Source: Paracoccus yeei ATCC BAA-599 (GTDB lineage: Bacteria > Pseudomonadota > Alphaproteobacteria > Rhodobacterales > Rhodobacteraceae). Taken from it: a DNA stretch of 64,000 nucleotides. A program made the position numbers and the translations under genes. This document shows, one piece after another, positions 19,150 to 29,595 of the stretch; positions within the stretch are counted from its first letter, which is position 1, and every line of letters starts with the position of its first letter. Below the pieces are notes generated by a model, which had not been told where the DNA came from, did not search any database, and saw only the letters and a program-made list of their open reading frames with translations. Location: contig NZ_JHWH01000010.1 of the NCBI RefSeq assembly GCF_000622145.1, forward strand, positions 32,018 to 96,017. The letters run 5' to 3'.

Positions 19150-20175
19150 ATGGCGCGCGGCGACCCCGACCGGCTGTATGGCCGGGGGCCCCGGCCGATG
19201 CTGGACAGCCTGCCGCTGGCGCTGGCCTTCCTGGCAGGCACCGTTGGCGGCATCGCGTTGAAGCTGGCCCAGGCGCCGGCGCTGCTGACCGCGGGCTTCG
19301 CCGCCGCCGTCCTGGTCGCCTATGCGCTGTTCAGCTATGCCGCGACCCGGCTGCGGCTGGATACGGAAACCATCGGCGACAACTGCTATTACCTCGGCTT
19401 CCTGTTCACGCTGACCAGCCTGGCCGTGACGCTGTATTTCGTGGTCGAGGCCGCGCCGGAGACGCGCGCCGACCTGATCCCGCAGGTGATCTCGGGCTTT
19501 GGGGTGGCACTGTCGTCCACCATCGTGGGGGTGTTCCTGCGGGTGCTGATGATGCAACTGCGCGTCGATCTGGACCTGCGCGAACGCCGCACGAGGATCG
19601 AGCTGGATGAGGCCGCCCGGCGCTTCCGGTCCGAACTGGGCGTCAGCCTGGGCCGGGTCAAGAACTTCTCGACCGAAAGCCTGCAACACGCCTCCGAGCG
19701 CGAGGACAGGATGCGCGAGGCGATGGATCGGCTGATGGCCCAGATGCAGGCCGAACTGCTGAAATCGGCCGCCGACTTCGGCCCGGCGCTGCGCGACACC
19801 ATGCGCGCCCAGACCGATCAGGTCATGGCCGACGTGACCGAGGCGGTGCGCGAAAGCTCGACCGCCGCCTGCGAGGCGATCCGCCAGGCCATGACCGAAC
19901 TGGCGCAGGTCGCGCAGACCTTCAGCCGCGACCAGGCCGGGGCGGCGCAGGCCGTGGCGCAAAGCGTGGACAGCCTGAAAGCCAGCGCCGAGGCCCTGGC
20001 CCTGGGCACGGAACAAAGCCTTGCCCGGCTGAACGCCGCCGCGACCGGCGGGGCGGACTGGGCCGAAAGCCTCGGCGCCCGGATCGAGGCCGAGACCGAG
20101 GCCCTGGGCGCCGCCCTGTCGAACGCCGCCCGCCGCCTGGACCAGGTCGCGCCCCAAGGCTCGGGCGATGCCTAG
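19150..20175 (+). CDS. MotA/ExbB/ZorA-like membrane protein with coiled-coil tail
   Basis: 341 residues. Four hydrophobic segments at about 20-40, 44-64, 80-99 and 110-133. The last two (YLGFLFTLTSLAVTLYFVV and ISGFGVALSSTIVGVFLRVL) follow the MotA/TolQ/ExbB pattern of a Gly/Thr-rich pair of pore helices. A cytoplasmic tail of about 200 residues is heptad-like and Ala/Glu/Gln-rich, as in ZorA of Zorya systems. Overlaps the next gene, an OmpA/MotB-like partner, by 8 bp. I infer a stator-like ion channel; no acidic pore residue could be assigned with certainty. Confidence 0.6.
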   Translation: MARGDPDRLYGRGPRPMLDSLPLALAFLAGTVGGIALKLAQAPALLTAGFAAAVLVAYALFSYAATRLRLDTETIGDNCYYLGFLFTLTSLAVTLYFVVEAAPETRADLIPQVISGFGVALSSTIVGVFLRVLMMQLRVDLDLRERRTRIELDEAARRFRSELGVSLGRVKNFSTESLQHASEREDRMREAMDRLMAQMQAELLKSAADFGPALRDTMRAQTDQVMADVTEAVRESSTAACEAIRQAMTELAQVAQTFSRDQAGAAQAVAQSVDSLKASAEALALGTEQSLARLNAAATGGADWAESLGARIEAETEALGAALSNAARRLDQVAPQGSGDA

Positions 20176-21208
20176 GATCGCGCCCCGCCCCGGCGGCAGC
20201 CGCGACTACAAGCGCGGCGCGATCATGGGCCTGACCGTGGCCGAGGCCTTCATCCTGCTGGCCTTCTGCCTGCTTCTGCTGTTCACCTGGTGGCAAGTGG
20301 ACACCGAGAAACGCTCGATCACCGTGGCCGACCGCCTCGGCGAACTGACCGAGCAGCAAAAGCAGGATCTGGTCGCCGGCCTGTCCGACGGCACCTTCGA
20401 CTTGGCCCGCACGCTGCGCGAGGCGGGCATCGTCGGCGGCGAACAGGCCTTGGCCGAAACCAGCCAATACAGCCGCTTCATGCGCGAGGAAGATCTGAAG
20501 CGCCTGATGCAGGCCACGGTGGAGCTGTCCCCCGACACCCGCCTGACCCTGGCCGACGCGGTCGAGGTCACGCCCGAAGCCGAGCTGCGCGATGCCTTGC
20601 GGAAACTGGCCGCGCGCGAGGACAGCGTCGAACAGGCCAGCCGCCGCCTGGCCGAGGCGACCGAGACCCAGGACCGCGCCGTCGCCATGCTGGACCGCGC
20701 CCTTGGCCAGGACATCCGCGCGGCCGGCGGGCAGATCGACGGGAACGGCACGATCACCCTGCCCCAGAACGTCCTGTTCGACCCCGGCAGCGACCGCATT
20801 CGCAACCTGCCCTTCCTGCGCGACTTCTGCACCGCCTGGATCGGCACGCTCCGCGATTCGGGACTGGACATCGCGAACCTCAAGATCGAGGGCCATGCCT
20901 CGAGCGAGGGGCGGCCGGGCGAGACGCCCGAGCAGGCCTATCTGTCGAACCTGGACCTGTCGCAGCGCCGTGCGCAGAACGCGCTGACGACCTGCCTGAA
21001 CGGCATCCGCGACCCCCGGACGCTGGCCTGGGCGCGCGAACACCTGTCGGCGGCGGGCTATTCCTCGGCCCGGCCGGTGGTGCAGGCCGACGGCAGCGAA
21101 GACCGCGAAAAATCCCGCCGCGTGATGTTTGCCATGGACGTGGACCGCGAGGCGCTGATCGACGGCATCCGCGAGGACCTGACAAGCACCCCGCCCGCCT
21201 TGCCCTGA
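20168..21208 (+). CDS. MotB/ZorB-like OmpA-family protein
   Basis: 346 residues (327 if ATG 20225 is used). One TM helix at about 20-42 (MGLTVAEAFILLAFCLLLLF). A helical linker follows (about 45-195), then an OmpA-like peptidoglycan-binding domain at about 210-335: VLFDPGSDRIRN, LKIEGHASSEGR, and NLDLSQRRAQNALTTCL with the usual Ser/Arg positions. Topology equals MotB or ZorB, which pair with MotA or ZorA; the gene before it is the MotA-like partner. Last gene of the operon; a stem-loop follows the stop. Confidence 0.75.
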   Translation: MPRIAPRPGGSRDYKRGAIMGLTVAEAFILLAFCLLLLFTWWQVDTEKRSITVADRLGELTEQQKQDLVAGLSDGTFDLARTLREAGIVGGEQALAETSQYSRFMREEDLKRLMQATVELSPDTRLTLADAVEVTPEAELRDALRKLAAREDSVEQASRRLAEATETQDRAVAMLDRALGQDIRAAGGQIDGNGTITLPQNVLFDPGSDRIRNLPFLRDFCTAWIGTLRDSGLDIANLKIEGHASSEGRPGETPEQAYLSNLDLSQRRAQNALTTCLNGIRDPRTLAWAREHLSAAGYSSARPVVQADGSEDREKSRRVMFAMDVDREALIDGIREDLTSTPPALP

Positions 21209-21220
21209 CCCGTGCGGGTC
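21207..21220 (+). terminator. Stem-loop at the end of the MotA/OmpA-type operon
   Basis: GACCCG (21207-21212) and CGGGTC (21215-21220), a perfect 6-bp stem with a 2-base gap, overlap the stop codon of the OmpA-like gene. No U-run. Likely transcript end, tentative. Confidence 0.35.
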
Positions 21221-21297
21221 ATGCTGCACATGCAGAAACTTTTTCACCGCAAGATTACACTTGCTCATGCAGCAGTTGCGGGCTTACACTTTGTCTG

Positions 21298-21322
21298 TCC
21301 TGCAATGCCGATCTGTGCAGGA
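21298..21322. promoter_or_regulatory. Inverted repeat upstream of the DeoR-type gene
   Basis: TCCTGCA (21298-21304) and TGCAGGA (21316-21322) are a perfect 7-bp dyad with an 11-base spacer, 22 bp before the regulator start. A further CTGCACATGCAG near-palindrome lies upstream around 21224-21235. TGCAG-containing elements repeated in one short promoter region suggest an autoregulated operator. Confidence 0.4.
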
Positions 21323-21344
21323 TCCGCGCAACTCGGGGGGAGCG

Positions 21345-22114
21345 TTGAGCGATTTCGTGCGTCAGGACAGGATTGTCGCCCTGCTGGATGAGCGACCTTT
21401 CGCATCGGTGCGCGATCTTCAAAAGCTGATCGGCGTGTCGGGCGCCACCATCCGCCGCGACATCGAAAAACTGAACGACGCCGGACGGGCCCGCAAGGTC
21501 TATGGCGGGGTCGCGGCGATCGAACGCGGTACCCGCACGGCCGCGCTGCCCTTCGTGGAAAACCGCGACATCGCAGTCGCCGCCAAGCGGGCCATCGCGC
21601 GCGAGGCCGAGCGGCTGGTCCAGGACGGCACCGCCATCATGATCCACGGCGGATCGACCTGCTTTCACTTCGGCTGCCGCATCGCACATCGCAACCTGCG
21701 CGTCTTCACGAACTCGATGCCACTGGCCGCCTACCTGTCGGAATACGGCACCTGCCTTCTGACCGTGGGCGGGGGCGACCTGCATCGCGATCCGGGCATC
21801 CTTTACGATGTGTCGGACCACCTGTCGCGCTTCTATGCGGCGCAGTTCTTTGTCGGCGCGCTGGGGGTCAGCGACCAGGGCATCCTGGAACAGCACCCGC
21901 TGCTGGTGCGCCTGGCCGACGAGATGAGCCGGACCGCCTCCGAGGTGATCCTGCTGGCCGACAGCCGCAAGTTCAGCGTCCGCCCCCCGACCGTCGCCCT
22001 GCCCTTTTCCCGCATCAGCCGCGTCGTCACCGACGACGGCCTCAGCGACGCCCATGCCCGGATGCTGGAGCGGGCGGGCGTCGAGGTCATCGTCGCCCAG
22101 ATCGAGAGGGAACC

Positions 22115-22118
<4 letters not shown>
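21345..22118 (+). CDS. DeoR/GlpR family sugar regulator
   Basis: 257 residues from TTG 21345, chosen because GGGGGGAG lies just before it; an in-frame ATG at 21261 would add a non-conserved tail through the operator-like repeat. N-terminal HTH ([40 protein letters not shown]) and a DeoR sensor domain with [38 protein letters not shown] and [15 protein letters not shown]. This domain senses a phosphorylated sugar in family members. Overlaps the next gene by 4 bp, so it is co-transcribed with the ABC importer it presumably controls. Confidence 0.87.
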
Positions 22119-23662
<1,544 letters not shown>

Positions 23663-23663
23663 A

Positions 23664-24638
23664 ATGACCGACCAGACCAGCCCCGCCGCCCGCCAGCGCC
23701 TGCGCACCATGATGAGCGTGGTGGGCATGTTGCCCGTGCTGATCCTGCTTGCCGTGATTTTCGAGGTCATGAGCGGCCGGTTCATGTCGGTCAACAACCT
23801 GTCGAACGTCATGCAGCAGGCCTCGATCAACATCGTCCTGGCCTCGGGGATGACCTTCGTGATCCTGACCGGGGGGATCGACCTGTCGGTGGGCTCGATC
23901 CTGGCCACCTCGGCGATGGTCGCGGTCATCGTCTCGCTGATCCCCGAGGTCGGCTGGCTGGGCGTCCCGGCGGCGATGGGGGTGGGACTGGCCTGCGGGC
24001 TTGCGAACGGCATCCTGATATCGGCGTTGAAGCTGCCGCCCTTCATCGTGACGCTGGGATCGCTGACCGCCGTCCGGGGCATAGCCCGGCTTCTGGGCAA
24101 CGACACCACCGTCTTCAACCCCGACCTGCCCTTCGACGTGATCGGCAACGGCAGCCTGTTCGGCATCCCCTGGCTTGCGATCATCGCCTTCGTGGTGGTG
24201 CTGGCCTCCTGGTTCGTCCTGAAACGCACCGTGCTTGGCACCTGGATCTATGCCACCGGCGGCAACCCCGAGGCGGCGCGCCTGACCGGCATCAAGGTGC
24301 CGCTGGTGCTGCTGTTCGTCTATGGCATCTCGGGCCTGTTCGCGGGCCTGGGCGGCGCGATGGCGGCGGCGCGGCTTTACGCGGCGAACGGGCTGCAACT
24401 GGGCCAGGCCTATGAACTGGACGCCATCGCCGCGGTGATCCTGGGCGGCACCAGTTTCGTCGGCGGCATCGGCTCGATCTGGGGAACGCTCGTGGGCGCG
24501 CTCATCATCGCGGTGCTGTCGAACGGGCTGATCCTGATCGGGGTCAGCGACATCTGGCAATATATCGTCAAGGGCCTCGTCATCATCGCGGCCGTGGCGC
24601 TGGACCGCTATCGCCAGAAGGGCGGCGCGCGGACCTGA
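23664..24638 (+). CDS. Sugar ABC transporter permease (RbsC type)
   Basis: 324 residues, about eight to ten TM segments. Typical CUT2 permease phrases are MTFVILTGGIDLSVGSILA, ALKLPPFIVTLGSLTAVRGI, YATGGNPEAARLTGIKVPLV and LGGTSFVGGIGSIWGTLVGA. Forms the membrane channel of the importer as a homodimer. Starts 1 bp after the ATPase stop (TGAAATG). Confidence 0.93.
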   Translation: MTDQTSPAARQRLRTMMSVVGMLPVLILLAVIFEVMSGRFMSVNNLSNVMQQASINIVLASGMTFVILTGGIDLSVGSILATSAMVAVIVSLIPEVGWLGVPAAMGVGLACGLANGILISALKLPPFIVTLGSLTAVRGIARLLGNDTTVFNPDLPFDVIGNGSLFGIPWLAIIAFVVVLASWFVLKRTVLGTWIYATGGNPEAARLTGIKVPLVLLFVYGISGLFAGLGGAMAAARLYAANGLQLGQAYELDAIAAVILGGTSFVGGIGSIWGTLVGALIIAVLSNGLILIGVSDIWQYIVKGLVIIAAVALDRYRQKGGART

Positions 24639-24674
24639 ACCCTTTCACAACGCATATAACGGGAGGAAAACCAC

Positions 24675-25613
24675 ATGCGTTTCACGAAAACCCTGGCCTC
24701 GGCGCTTGCCCTGGCGGCGGTCTCGGCGGTGCCGGTCGCGGCCAAGGACCTCAACAGCGTCGGCATCTCGGTCGGGCTTCTGGGCAACCCCTTCTTCGTC
24801 GCCACCATCAAGGGGATCGAGGATGCGGCCAAGAAGATCAACCCGAACGTCAAGGTCACCTCGGTTTCGGCCGACTACGACCTGAACAAGCAGGTCAGCC
24901 AGATCGACAGCTTCGTCGCGGCGGGCGTGGACATCATCATGCTGAACGCGGTCGACGCCCAGGCCATCGGCCCGGCCGTCAAGCGCGCGACCGACGCCGG
25001 CGTGATCGTCGCGGCCTTTGACGTGTCGGCCCCCGGCGCGACCGTCACCGTGATGACGAACAACGTCCAGGCCGGCGAAAAGGCCTGCGCCTATCTGGCC
25101 GAAAAGCTGGGCGGCAAGGGCGACATCGTCATCGTGAACGGCCCCTCGTCGTCCTCGATCCTGGACCGGGTCAAGGGCTGCAAGGACGAGCTGACCAAGC
25201 ACCCCGACATGAAGATCCTGTCCGACGACCAGAACGCGCAGGGCTCGCGCGATGGCGGGCTGAACGTGGGCCAGACCCTGCTGACCCGCTTCGACAAGAT
25301 CGACGGGGTGTTCGCGATCAACGACCCGACCGCCATCGGCTTTTCGCTGGCGGCCAAGCAGGCCAACCGCAACGAATTCATCATCACCGCGGTCGATGGC
25401 GCCCCCGACATCGAGAACGAGCTGAAATCCGGCGATGGGCTGATCAAGGCCTCGGCCTCGCAGGACCCCTACACCATGGCGGGCCAGGCGCTGGAAATGG
25501 GCTATCAGGCGCTGCAGGGCACCGTGCCCGACCCCGACACCGTCCTGCTGGAGCCCGAGTTGATCACCCATGACAACATCGGCGAATACAAGGGCTGGAC
25601 CTCGCCCCGCTAA
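24675..25613 (+). CDS. Sugar ABC transporter periplasmic binding protein
   Basis: 312 residues with a Sec signal peptide (FTKTLASALALAAVSAVPVAA). Type I periplasmic-binding fold (Peripla_BP_4): VGISVGLLGNPFFVATIKGI, QVSQIDSFVAAGVDIIMLNA, FAINDPTAIGFSLAAKQANR and ITAVDGAPDIENELKSGD. Ribosome site GGGAGGAAAA just upstream. The ligand cannot be read, but AraB/AraD downstream point to a pentose or pentitol. A strong hairpin follows the gene, consistent with higher expression of the binding protein than of the enzymes. Confidence 0.92.
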   Translation: MRFTKTLASALALAAVSAVPVAAKDLNSVGISVGLLGNPFFVATIKGIEDAAKKINPNVKVTSVSADYDLNKQVSQIDSFVAAGVDIIMLNAVDAQAIGPAVKRATDAGVIVAAFDVSAPGATVTVMTNNVQAGEKACAYLAEKLGGKGDIVIVNGPSSSSILDRVKGCKDELTKHPDMKILSDDQNAQGSRDGGLNVGQTLLTRFDKIDGVFAINDPTAIGFSLAAKQANRNEFIITAVDGAPDIENELKSGDGLIKASASQDPYTMAGQALEMGYQALQGTVPDPDTVLLEPELITHDNIGEYKGWTSPR

Positions 25614-25621
25614 GGACCAAC

Positions 25622-25652
25622 GGGCCGTGCGGCGCGCGCCGCGCGGCCCTTT
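25622..25652 (+). terminator. GC-rich hairpin between binding protein and araD (attenuator)
   Basis: A stem of about 12-13 bp (25622-25634 with 37-49 of the same line, one G-T pair) with almost no loop, followed by TTT. It begins 8 bp after the binding-protein stop and ends before the araD ribosome site AGAGGAA. This is the usual place for partial termination or 3'-end mRNA stabilisation of a binding-protein transcript. Confidence 0.6.
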
Positions 25653-25670
25653 CCCAGAGGAACCCGACCC

Positions 25671-26366
25671 ATGACCGACGACGAGCTGCGCCGCGCCGTC
25701 CTTGACGCCAATCTGGACACCGTGCGCCACGGGCTGGTGATCTCGACCTTCGGCAACGCCAGCGGCATCGACCGCGATGCCGGCCGCATCCTGATCAAGC
25801 CCAGCGGCGTGGCCTATGACCGCCTGGCCCCTGCCGACATGGTGCCCTGCGACCTTGACGGGCGCAGCCTGGACAACCGGCTGCGCCCCTCCTCGGACCT
25901 GGCGACCCATGCGGTGCTGTATCGGGCGTTCGCGGACATCGGCGGCGTGGTCCATACCCATTCGACCTATGCGACCATCATGGCCCAGTCCCACCGGCCG
26001 ATCCCCTGCCTGGGCACCACCCATGCCGATTACTTCCATGGCACGATCCCGGTGACGCGCGACCTGACGGCCGAGGAGATCGCACAGGATTACGTCGGCA
26101 ACACCGGCACCGTCATCGTGGAAACCTTTGCCGACCTCGACCCGCTGGCGATGCCCGCCGTCCTGGTCGCGGGCCATGGCCCCTTCACCTGGGGCCGCAC
26201 CCCGGCCGAGGCCGTCCACAACGCCCTGATCCTGGAGCAGGTCGCGAAAATGGCATGGCATGCCATGGTCTTGAACCCGGATCCTCAACCGATTTCGCAG
26301 GCGCTTCTGGACCGCCACTTCCTGCGCAAGCACGGTGCGCAGGCCACTTACGGACAGGATGGCTAG
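25671..26366 (+). CDS. araD: L-ribulose-5-phosphate 4-epimerase (class II aldolase family)
   Basis: 231 residues, the AraD length. Converts L-ribulose 5-phosphate to D-xylulose 5-phosphate by retro-aldol chemistry with a bound Zn. Signatures are the N-terminal LDTVRHGLVISTFGNASGID, IKPSGVAYDRL, PSSDLATHAVLYRAF, the zinc ligands VVHTHSTYATIMAQ and TTHADYFHG, and AVLVAGHGPFTWG. Its end overlaps the possible first codons of araB, so coupling is tight. Confidence 0.93.
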   Translation: MTDDELRRAVLDANLDTVRHGLVISTFGNASGIDRDAGRILIKPSGVAYDRLAPADMVPCDLDGRSLDNRLRPSSDLATHAVLYRAFADIGGVVHTHSTYATIMAQSHRPIPCLGTTHADYFHGTIPVTRDLTAEEIAQDYVGNTGTVIVETFADLDPLAMPAVLVAGHGPFTWGRTPAEAVHNALILEQVAKMAWHAMVLNPDPQPISQALLDRHFLRKHGAQATYGQDG

Positions 26367-26367
26367 G

Positions 26368-27945
26368 ATGATCGTCGCAGGCGTCGACTTCGGCACGCTC
26401 AGCGTGCGCGTTACCCTGATGGATTGCGACGACGGCGCGACGCTGGGCGGCGCGGTCGCCTCATATCCGCTGAAACGCAGCGCCGCCGATCCGCTGCTGG
26501 GCGCGCAGTCCCACGACGACCAGATGGACGCGCTGGCCCGCGCCATGCGCGAGGCGGTGGCCAAGGCGGGCATCCGGGGCGAGGCGGTGGCGGCGCTGGC
26601 CTGCGACACCACCGGATCAAGCGTCGTGATGGTCGACCGGGACCTGCGCCCGCTGGCCGACCATTACCTGTGGTGCGACCACCGCGCCCATCGCGAAGCC
26701 GAGGAGATCACCGCCCTTGGCCGCGCCGAGGGGCTCGAGGCGCTGAAATGGTGCGGCGGGACCTATTCGCACGAATGGGGCTATGCCAAGGTCCTGCATT
26801 TCCTGCGCCACAACCCGGACCTGCGGGACCGCTTCGCCACCGCGCTGGAACATTGCGACATGGTGGCGGCGACGCTGTGCGGCATCCACGATCCGGCCGA
26901 TCTGCCGCGCAGCATCTGCGCGGCCGGGCACAAGTGGATGTATGGCGCCGCCTGGGGTGGGCTGCCGCCGCAGGATTTCCTGAGCCGCGTCGATCCGCTG
27001 CTGGACGGCATCAACGACCGCCTCGCGGGGCGCTTCCTGACCTCGGATGCCATCGCCGGGCACCTGTCGCCAGAATGGGCCGAACGGCTGGGGCTGCGGG
27101 CCGGCATCCCGATCCCGGTCGGCGCCTTTGACGCGCATTGGGACGCGGTGGGCGCGGGCGCGCGGCCCGGCGACATCGTGAACGTGGTCGGCACCTCGAC
27201 CTGCATCATCGCCATGGGACCGCTGGGCTTTCCGCCGGTGCCGGGCCTGTGCGGCGTGGTGCCGGGCAGCGTCCTGCCCGGCTGGACCGGGATCGAGGCC
27301 GGCCAGTCCGCCACCGGCGACGTCTTCGACGCCATCGCCCGGCGCGCCGGACGCGACGTGGCGGGGCTATGTGCCGAGGTCGCCCACCTGCCCCCCGGCG
27401 GCAGCGGGCTGATGCGGCTGAACTGGGACAATGGCGACCGCACGGTGCTGGTGCGCCCGGACCTGGGCGCGGTCACGCTGGGCTGGGACCTGAACCACAC
27501 CGCCGCGGACGAGATGCACGCCGCGATCGAGGGCATGGCCATGCATGTCCGCATCATCACCGAGCGCATCGAGCAGGGCGGGATGGAAACCGCCCGCATC
27601 GTCAATGCCGGCGGCATCCCGCAGCGCAACGACCTGCTGAACCAGGTCTATGCCGATGTGCTGGGGCGCGAAGTGCATGTCCCCGCCCAGTCCCCCGTGG
27701 GCACCGGCTCGTGCATCTTTGCCGCGATGGCGGCGGGGGCCTTCGACACGTTCCAGGCGGCACAGCAGGTCCTGTGCCCGCCCACCCGGGTGTTTTTCCC
27801 GCGTGGCGGCTATGACGCTCTGAACGCCCTGTTCCGCGACCTTTACTTCGGCCTGGGCGAAGGGCGGCCGCTGGACCTGGCGGGGGTTCTGCCGCAGCTG
27901 CGGGCCTTTCGCCTGCAAGGCGCCGGGGCGCGCGGCCATGGCTAG
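26368..27945 (+). CDS. araB: Ribulokinase
   Basis: 525 residues from ATG 26368 (MIVAGVDFGTLSVRVTLMD), which matches the family start; ATG 26359 would put the ribosome site (ACAGGA, 26354-26359) inside the gene. FGGY carbohydrate kinase with LACDTTGSSVVMVDRDLRPL, GGTYSHEWGYAKVLHFLRH, the hinge/ATP region VNVVGTSTCIIAMG and the C-terminal IVNAGGIPQRNDLLNQVYAD. Phosphorylates L-ribulose, and in family members also other ketopentoses and ribitol, to feed AraD. Converges on the short-chain dehydrogenase gene 16 bp away. Confidence 0.92.
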   Translation: MIVAGVDFGTLSVRVTLMDCDDGATLGGAVASYPLKRSAADPLLGAQSHDDQMDALARAMREAVAKAGIRGEAVAALACDTTGSSVVMVDRDLRPLADHYLWCDHRAHREAEEITALGRAEGLEALKWCGGTYSHEWGYAKVLHFLRHNPDLRDRFATALEHCDMVAATLCGIHDPADLPRSICAAGHKWMYGAAWGGLPPQDFLSRVDPLLDGINDRLAGRFLTSDAIAGHLSPEWAERLGLRAGIPIPVGAFDAHWDAVGAGARPGDIVNVVGTSTCIIAMGPLGFPPVPGLCGVVPGSVLPGWTGIEAGQSATGDVFDAIARRAGRDVAGLCAEVAHLPPGGSGLMRLNWDNGDRTVLVRPDLGAVTLGWDLNHTAADEMHAAIEGMAMHVRIITERIEQGGMETARIVNAGGIPQRNDLLNQVYADVLGREVHVPAQSPVGTGSCIFAAMAAGAFDTFQAAQQVLCPPTRVFFPRGGYDALNALFRDLYFGLGEGRPLDLAGVLPQLRAFRLQGAGARGHG

Positions 27946-27961
27946 CGCGTCTTGCGCCCTG

Positions 27962-28750
27962 CTACTTGACCGCCAGCCCGGCGGTCAGCCCGCCGTCGAT
28001 GCCATAGTCGGCGCCGGTGATGAAGCCCGCGCGGTCCGAGCACAGGAAGGCCACCAGTTCGGCCACCTCCTCGGGCTCGCCGATCCGTCCCAGGGGATGG
28101 GCCGCGCCGAAGCGGGCAAAGACCTCGTCCTGCGGCAGTTCGGCGCCCAGCTTGCGCGCCGCCAACTCCAGGATCGGCGTGCGGACCGACCCGGGCGAGA
28201 CCGAGTTCACCCGCACCCCGGCCGCCGCATGGTCCAGCGCCATCGCGCGGGTCAGCGCATGGATCGCCCCCTTGCTTGCGACATAGGCCGCGACGCCCTG
28301 CTGGCAGGCGTGACCCTGGGCCGAGGACAGGTTGACGATGGCGCCGCCGCCCCGCCGCGCCATTTCCGGGATGCCGAAGCGGCCGGTCAGCACGATGCCA
28401 CCCACGTTGACCGCCATGCAGCGCGTGAAATCGTCCCAGTCCGTGTCCAGCGCCGTGCCATAGGGATGGACGGCGGCGGCGTTCACGATGATGTCGAGCC
28501 CGCCGAACAGATCGACCGCCTCGGCCACCGCAGCCTCGACCGAGGTGTCGTCGGCCACGTCCAACGCCAGCGCCGTGATCGACAGGCCCCGCGCGACCGC
28601 CATGGCCGCAAGCTCCTGGTTGGCGGCGATGTCGATGCCGCCGGCCAGCACTTCGGCCCCGCCCTGCGCCAGCCGGATCGCGCTGGCCCGCCCGATCCCC
28701 GTGGTCCCCGTCACCAGCGCGACCTTGCCCGCAAATTCACGCTCTGCCAT
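27962..28750 (-). CDS. Short-chain dehydrogenase/reductase, probable polyol or sugar dehydrogenase
   Basis: 262 residues, classical SDR. Cofactor motif VALVTGTTGIGRASAIRL, DIIVNAAAVH, catalytic Ser in NLSSAQGHACQQGV with YVASK Tyr/Lys pair, and SPGSVRTPILELAARK. Asp after the second strand (GGIDIAAN) favours NAD(H). It faces araB convergently and the isomerase divergently, inside the pentose cassette, so oxidation of a pentitol or sugar to the ketopentose used by AraB is plausible. The exact substrate is unknown. Confidence 0.82.
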   Translation of the reverse strand: MAEREFAGKVALVTGTTGIGRASAIRLAQGGAEVLAGGIDIAANQELAAMAVARGLSITALALDVADDTSVEAAVAEAVDLFGGLDIIVNAAAVHPYGTALDTDWDDFTRCMAVNVGGIVLTGRFGIPEMARRGGGAIVNLSSAQGHACQQGVAAYVASKGAIHALTRAMALDHAAAGVRVNSVSPGSVRTPILELAARKLGAELPQDEVFARFGAAHPLGRIGEPEEVAELVAFLCSDRAGFITGADYGIDGGLTAGLAVK

Positions 28751-28845
28751 CCGCCCGTCTCCCTGTCCTGCCCGGCAATCCTATCGGTTTCGCGCGGGAA
28801 TTGAAGGGGGCGGCCGACACCATCCAAAGCCATGGAAAGCACTTC

Positions 28846-29526
28846 ATGAAACGCTCGGAAGTCAATGATATCCTTCGCCAGGGCCAGGCCTTCATCCAGT
28901 CCTTCGGCTGGCATCTGCCGCCCTTTGCCGACTGGACGCCCGACCAGTTCCGCGCACGCGCCGATCAGGCGCAAGCCATCCTGTCGGCCGGTCTGGGCTG
29001 GGACCTGACCGATTTCGGACAGGGCCACTATGCGCGCACCGGGCTTTTCCTGTTCACGGCGCGCAATGGGTCCGCGGCCGACCTGCAGGCCGGGCGCGGC
29101 ATGTGCTATGCCGAAAAGATCATGTGGGTGCGCGACGGCCAGGTGACCCCCATGCACCGCCACATCGTCAAGGCCGAGGACATCATCAACCGCGGCGGCG
29201 GCGATCTGGTGCTGAAGGTCCACGGCGCGCAAGCCGACGGCACGGTCTGCCGCGACCGGCCCGTGACGGTGGCCTGCGACGGCCTGCCCCGGCAGATCGG
29301 GCCCGACCAGCACCTGCGGCTGAAGCCCGGCGAAAGCGTCACCCTGCTGCCCGGCGTCTGGCACAGCTTCTGGGCCGAGGCGGGCGACGCGCTGGTGGGC
29401 GAGGTCTCGACCGTGAACGACGATATGACCGACAATGTCTTCGAGGCCCCTGTCGGCCGCTTCGCCCGCATCGACGAGGACGAGGCGCCCTGGCGGCTGC
29501 TGGTGTCGGACTATGGGGGATTCTGA
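28846..29526 (+). CDS. D-lyxose isomerase-like sugar isomerase (cupin fold)
   Basis: 226 residues from ATG 28846 with GGAAAG upstream. Matches the D-lyxose/D-mannose isomerase family: NDILRQGQAFIQSFGWHLPP, YAEKIMWVRDGQVTPMHRH (metal-binding His/Glu of the cupin), KAEDIINRGGGDLVLKVHG, LKPGESVTLLPGVWHSFWAE and VGEVSTVNDDMTDNVF. These enzymes convert D-lyxose to D-xylulose and, in characterised members, also L-ribose to L-ribulose. In this cassette it could supply L-ribulose to AraB in place of an arabinose isomerase. The substrate is inferred. Confidence 0.8.
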   Translation: MKRSEVNDILRQGQAFIQSFGWHLPPFADWTPDQFRARADQAQAILSAGLGWDLTDFGQGHYARTGLFLFTARNGSAADLQAGRGMCYAEKIMWVRDGQVTPMHRHIVKAEDIINRGGGDLVLKVHGAQADGTVCRDRPVTVACDGLPRQIGPDQHLRLKPGESVTLLPGVWHSFWAEAGDALVGEVSTVNDDMTDNVFEAPVGRFARIDEDEAPWRLLVSDYGGF

Positions 29527-29595
29527 CGGGTTCCGCCTTGCGCGACTGGCGGTCTTGTTGGATAACGCCCGCAAGCAAGAACAGAGGTTCCCGCC

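Noticed and set aside
18058..20157. Long minus-strand frame under the MotA/OmpA operon
   Set aside because: Composition of a shadow frame; the four overlapping plus-strand genes explain the region.
16904..21208. Complete Zorya defence system
   Set aside because: MotA- and OmpA-like parts are present but no ZorC, ZorD or ZorE-type gene is adjacent.
26335..26367. Upstream starts for ribulokinase (26335 and 26359)
   Set aside because: They overlap araD and place the ribosome site within the gene; family alignment begins at ATG 26368.
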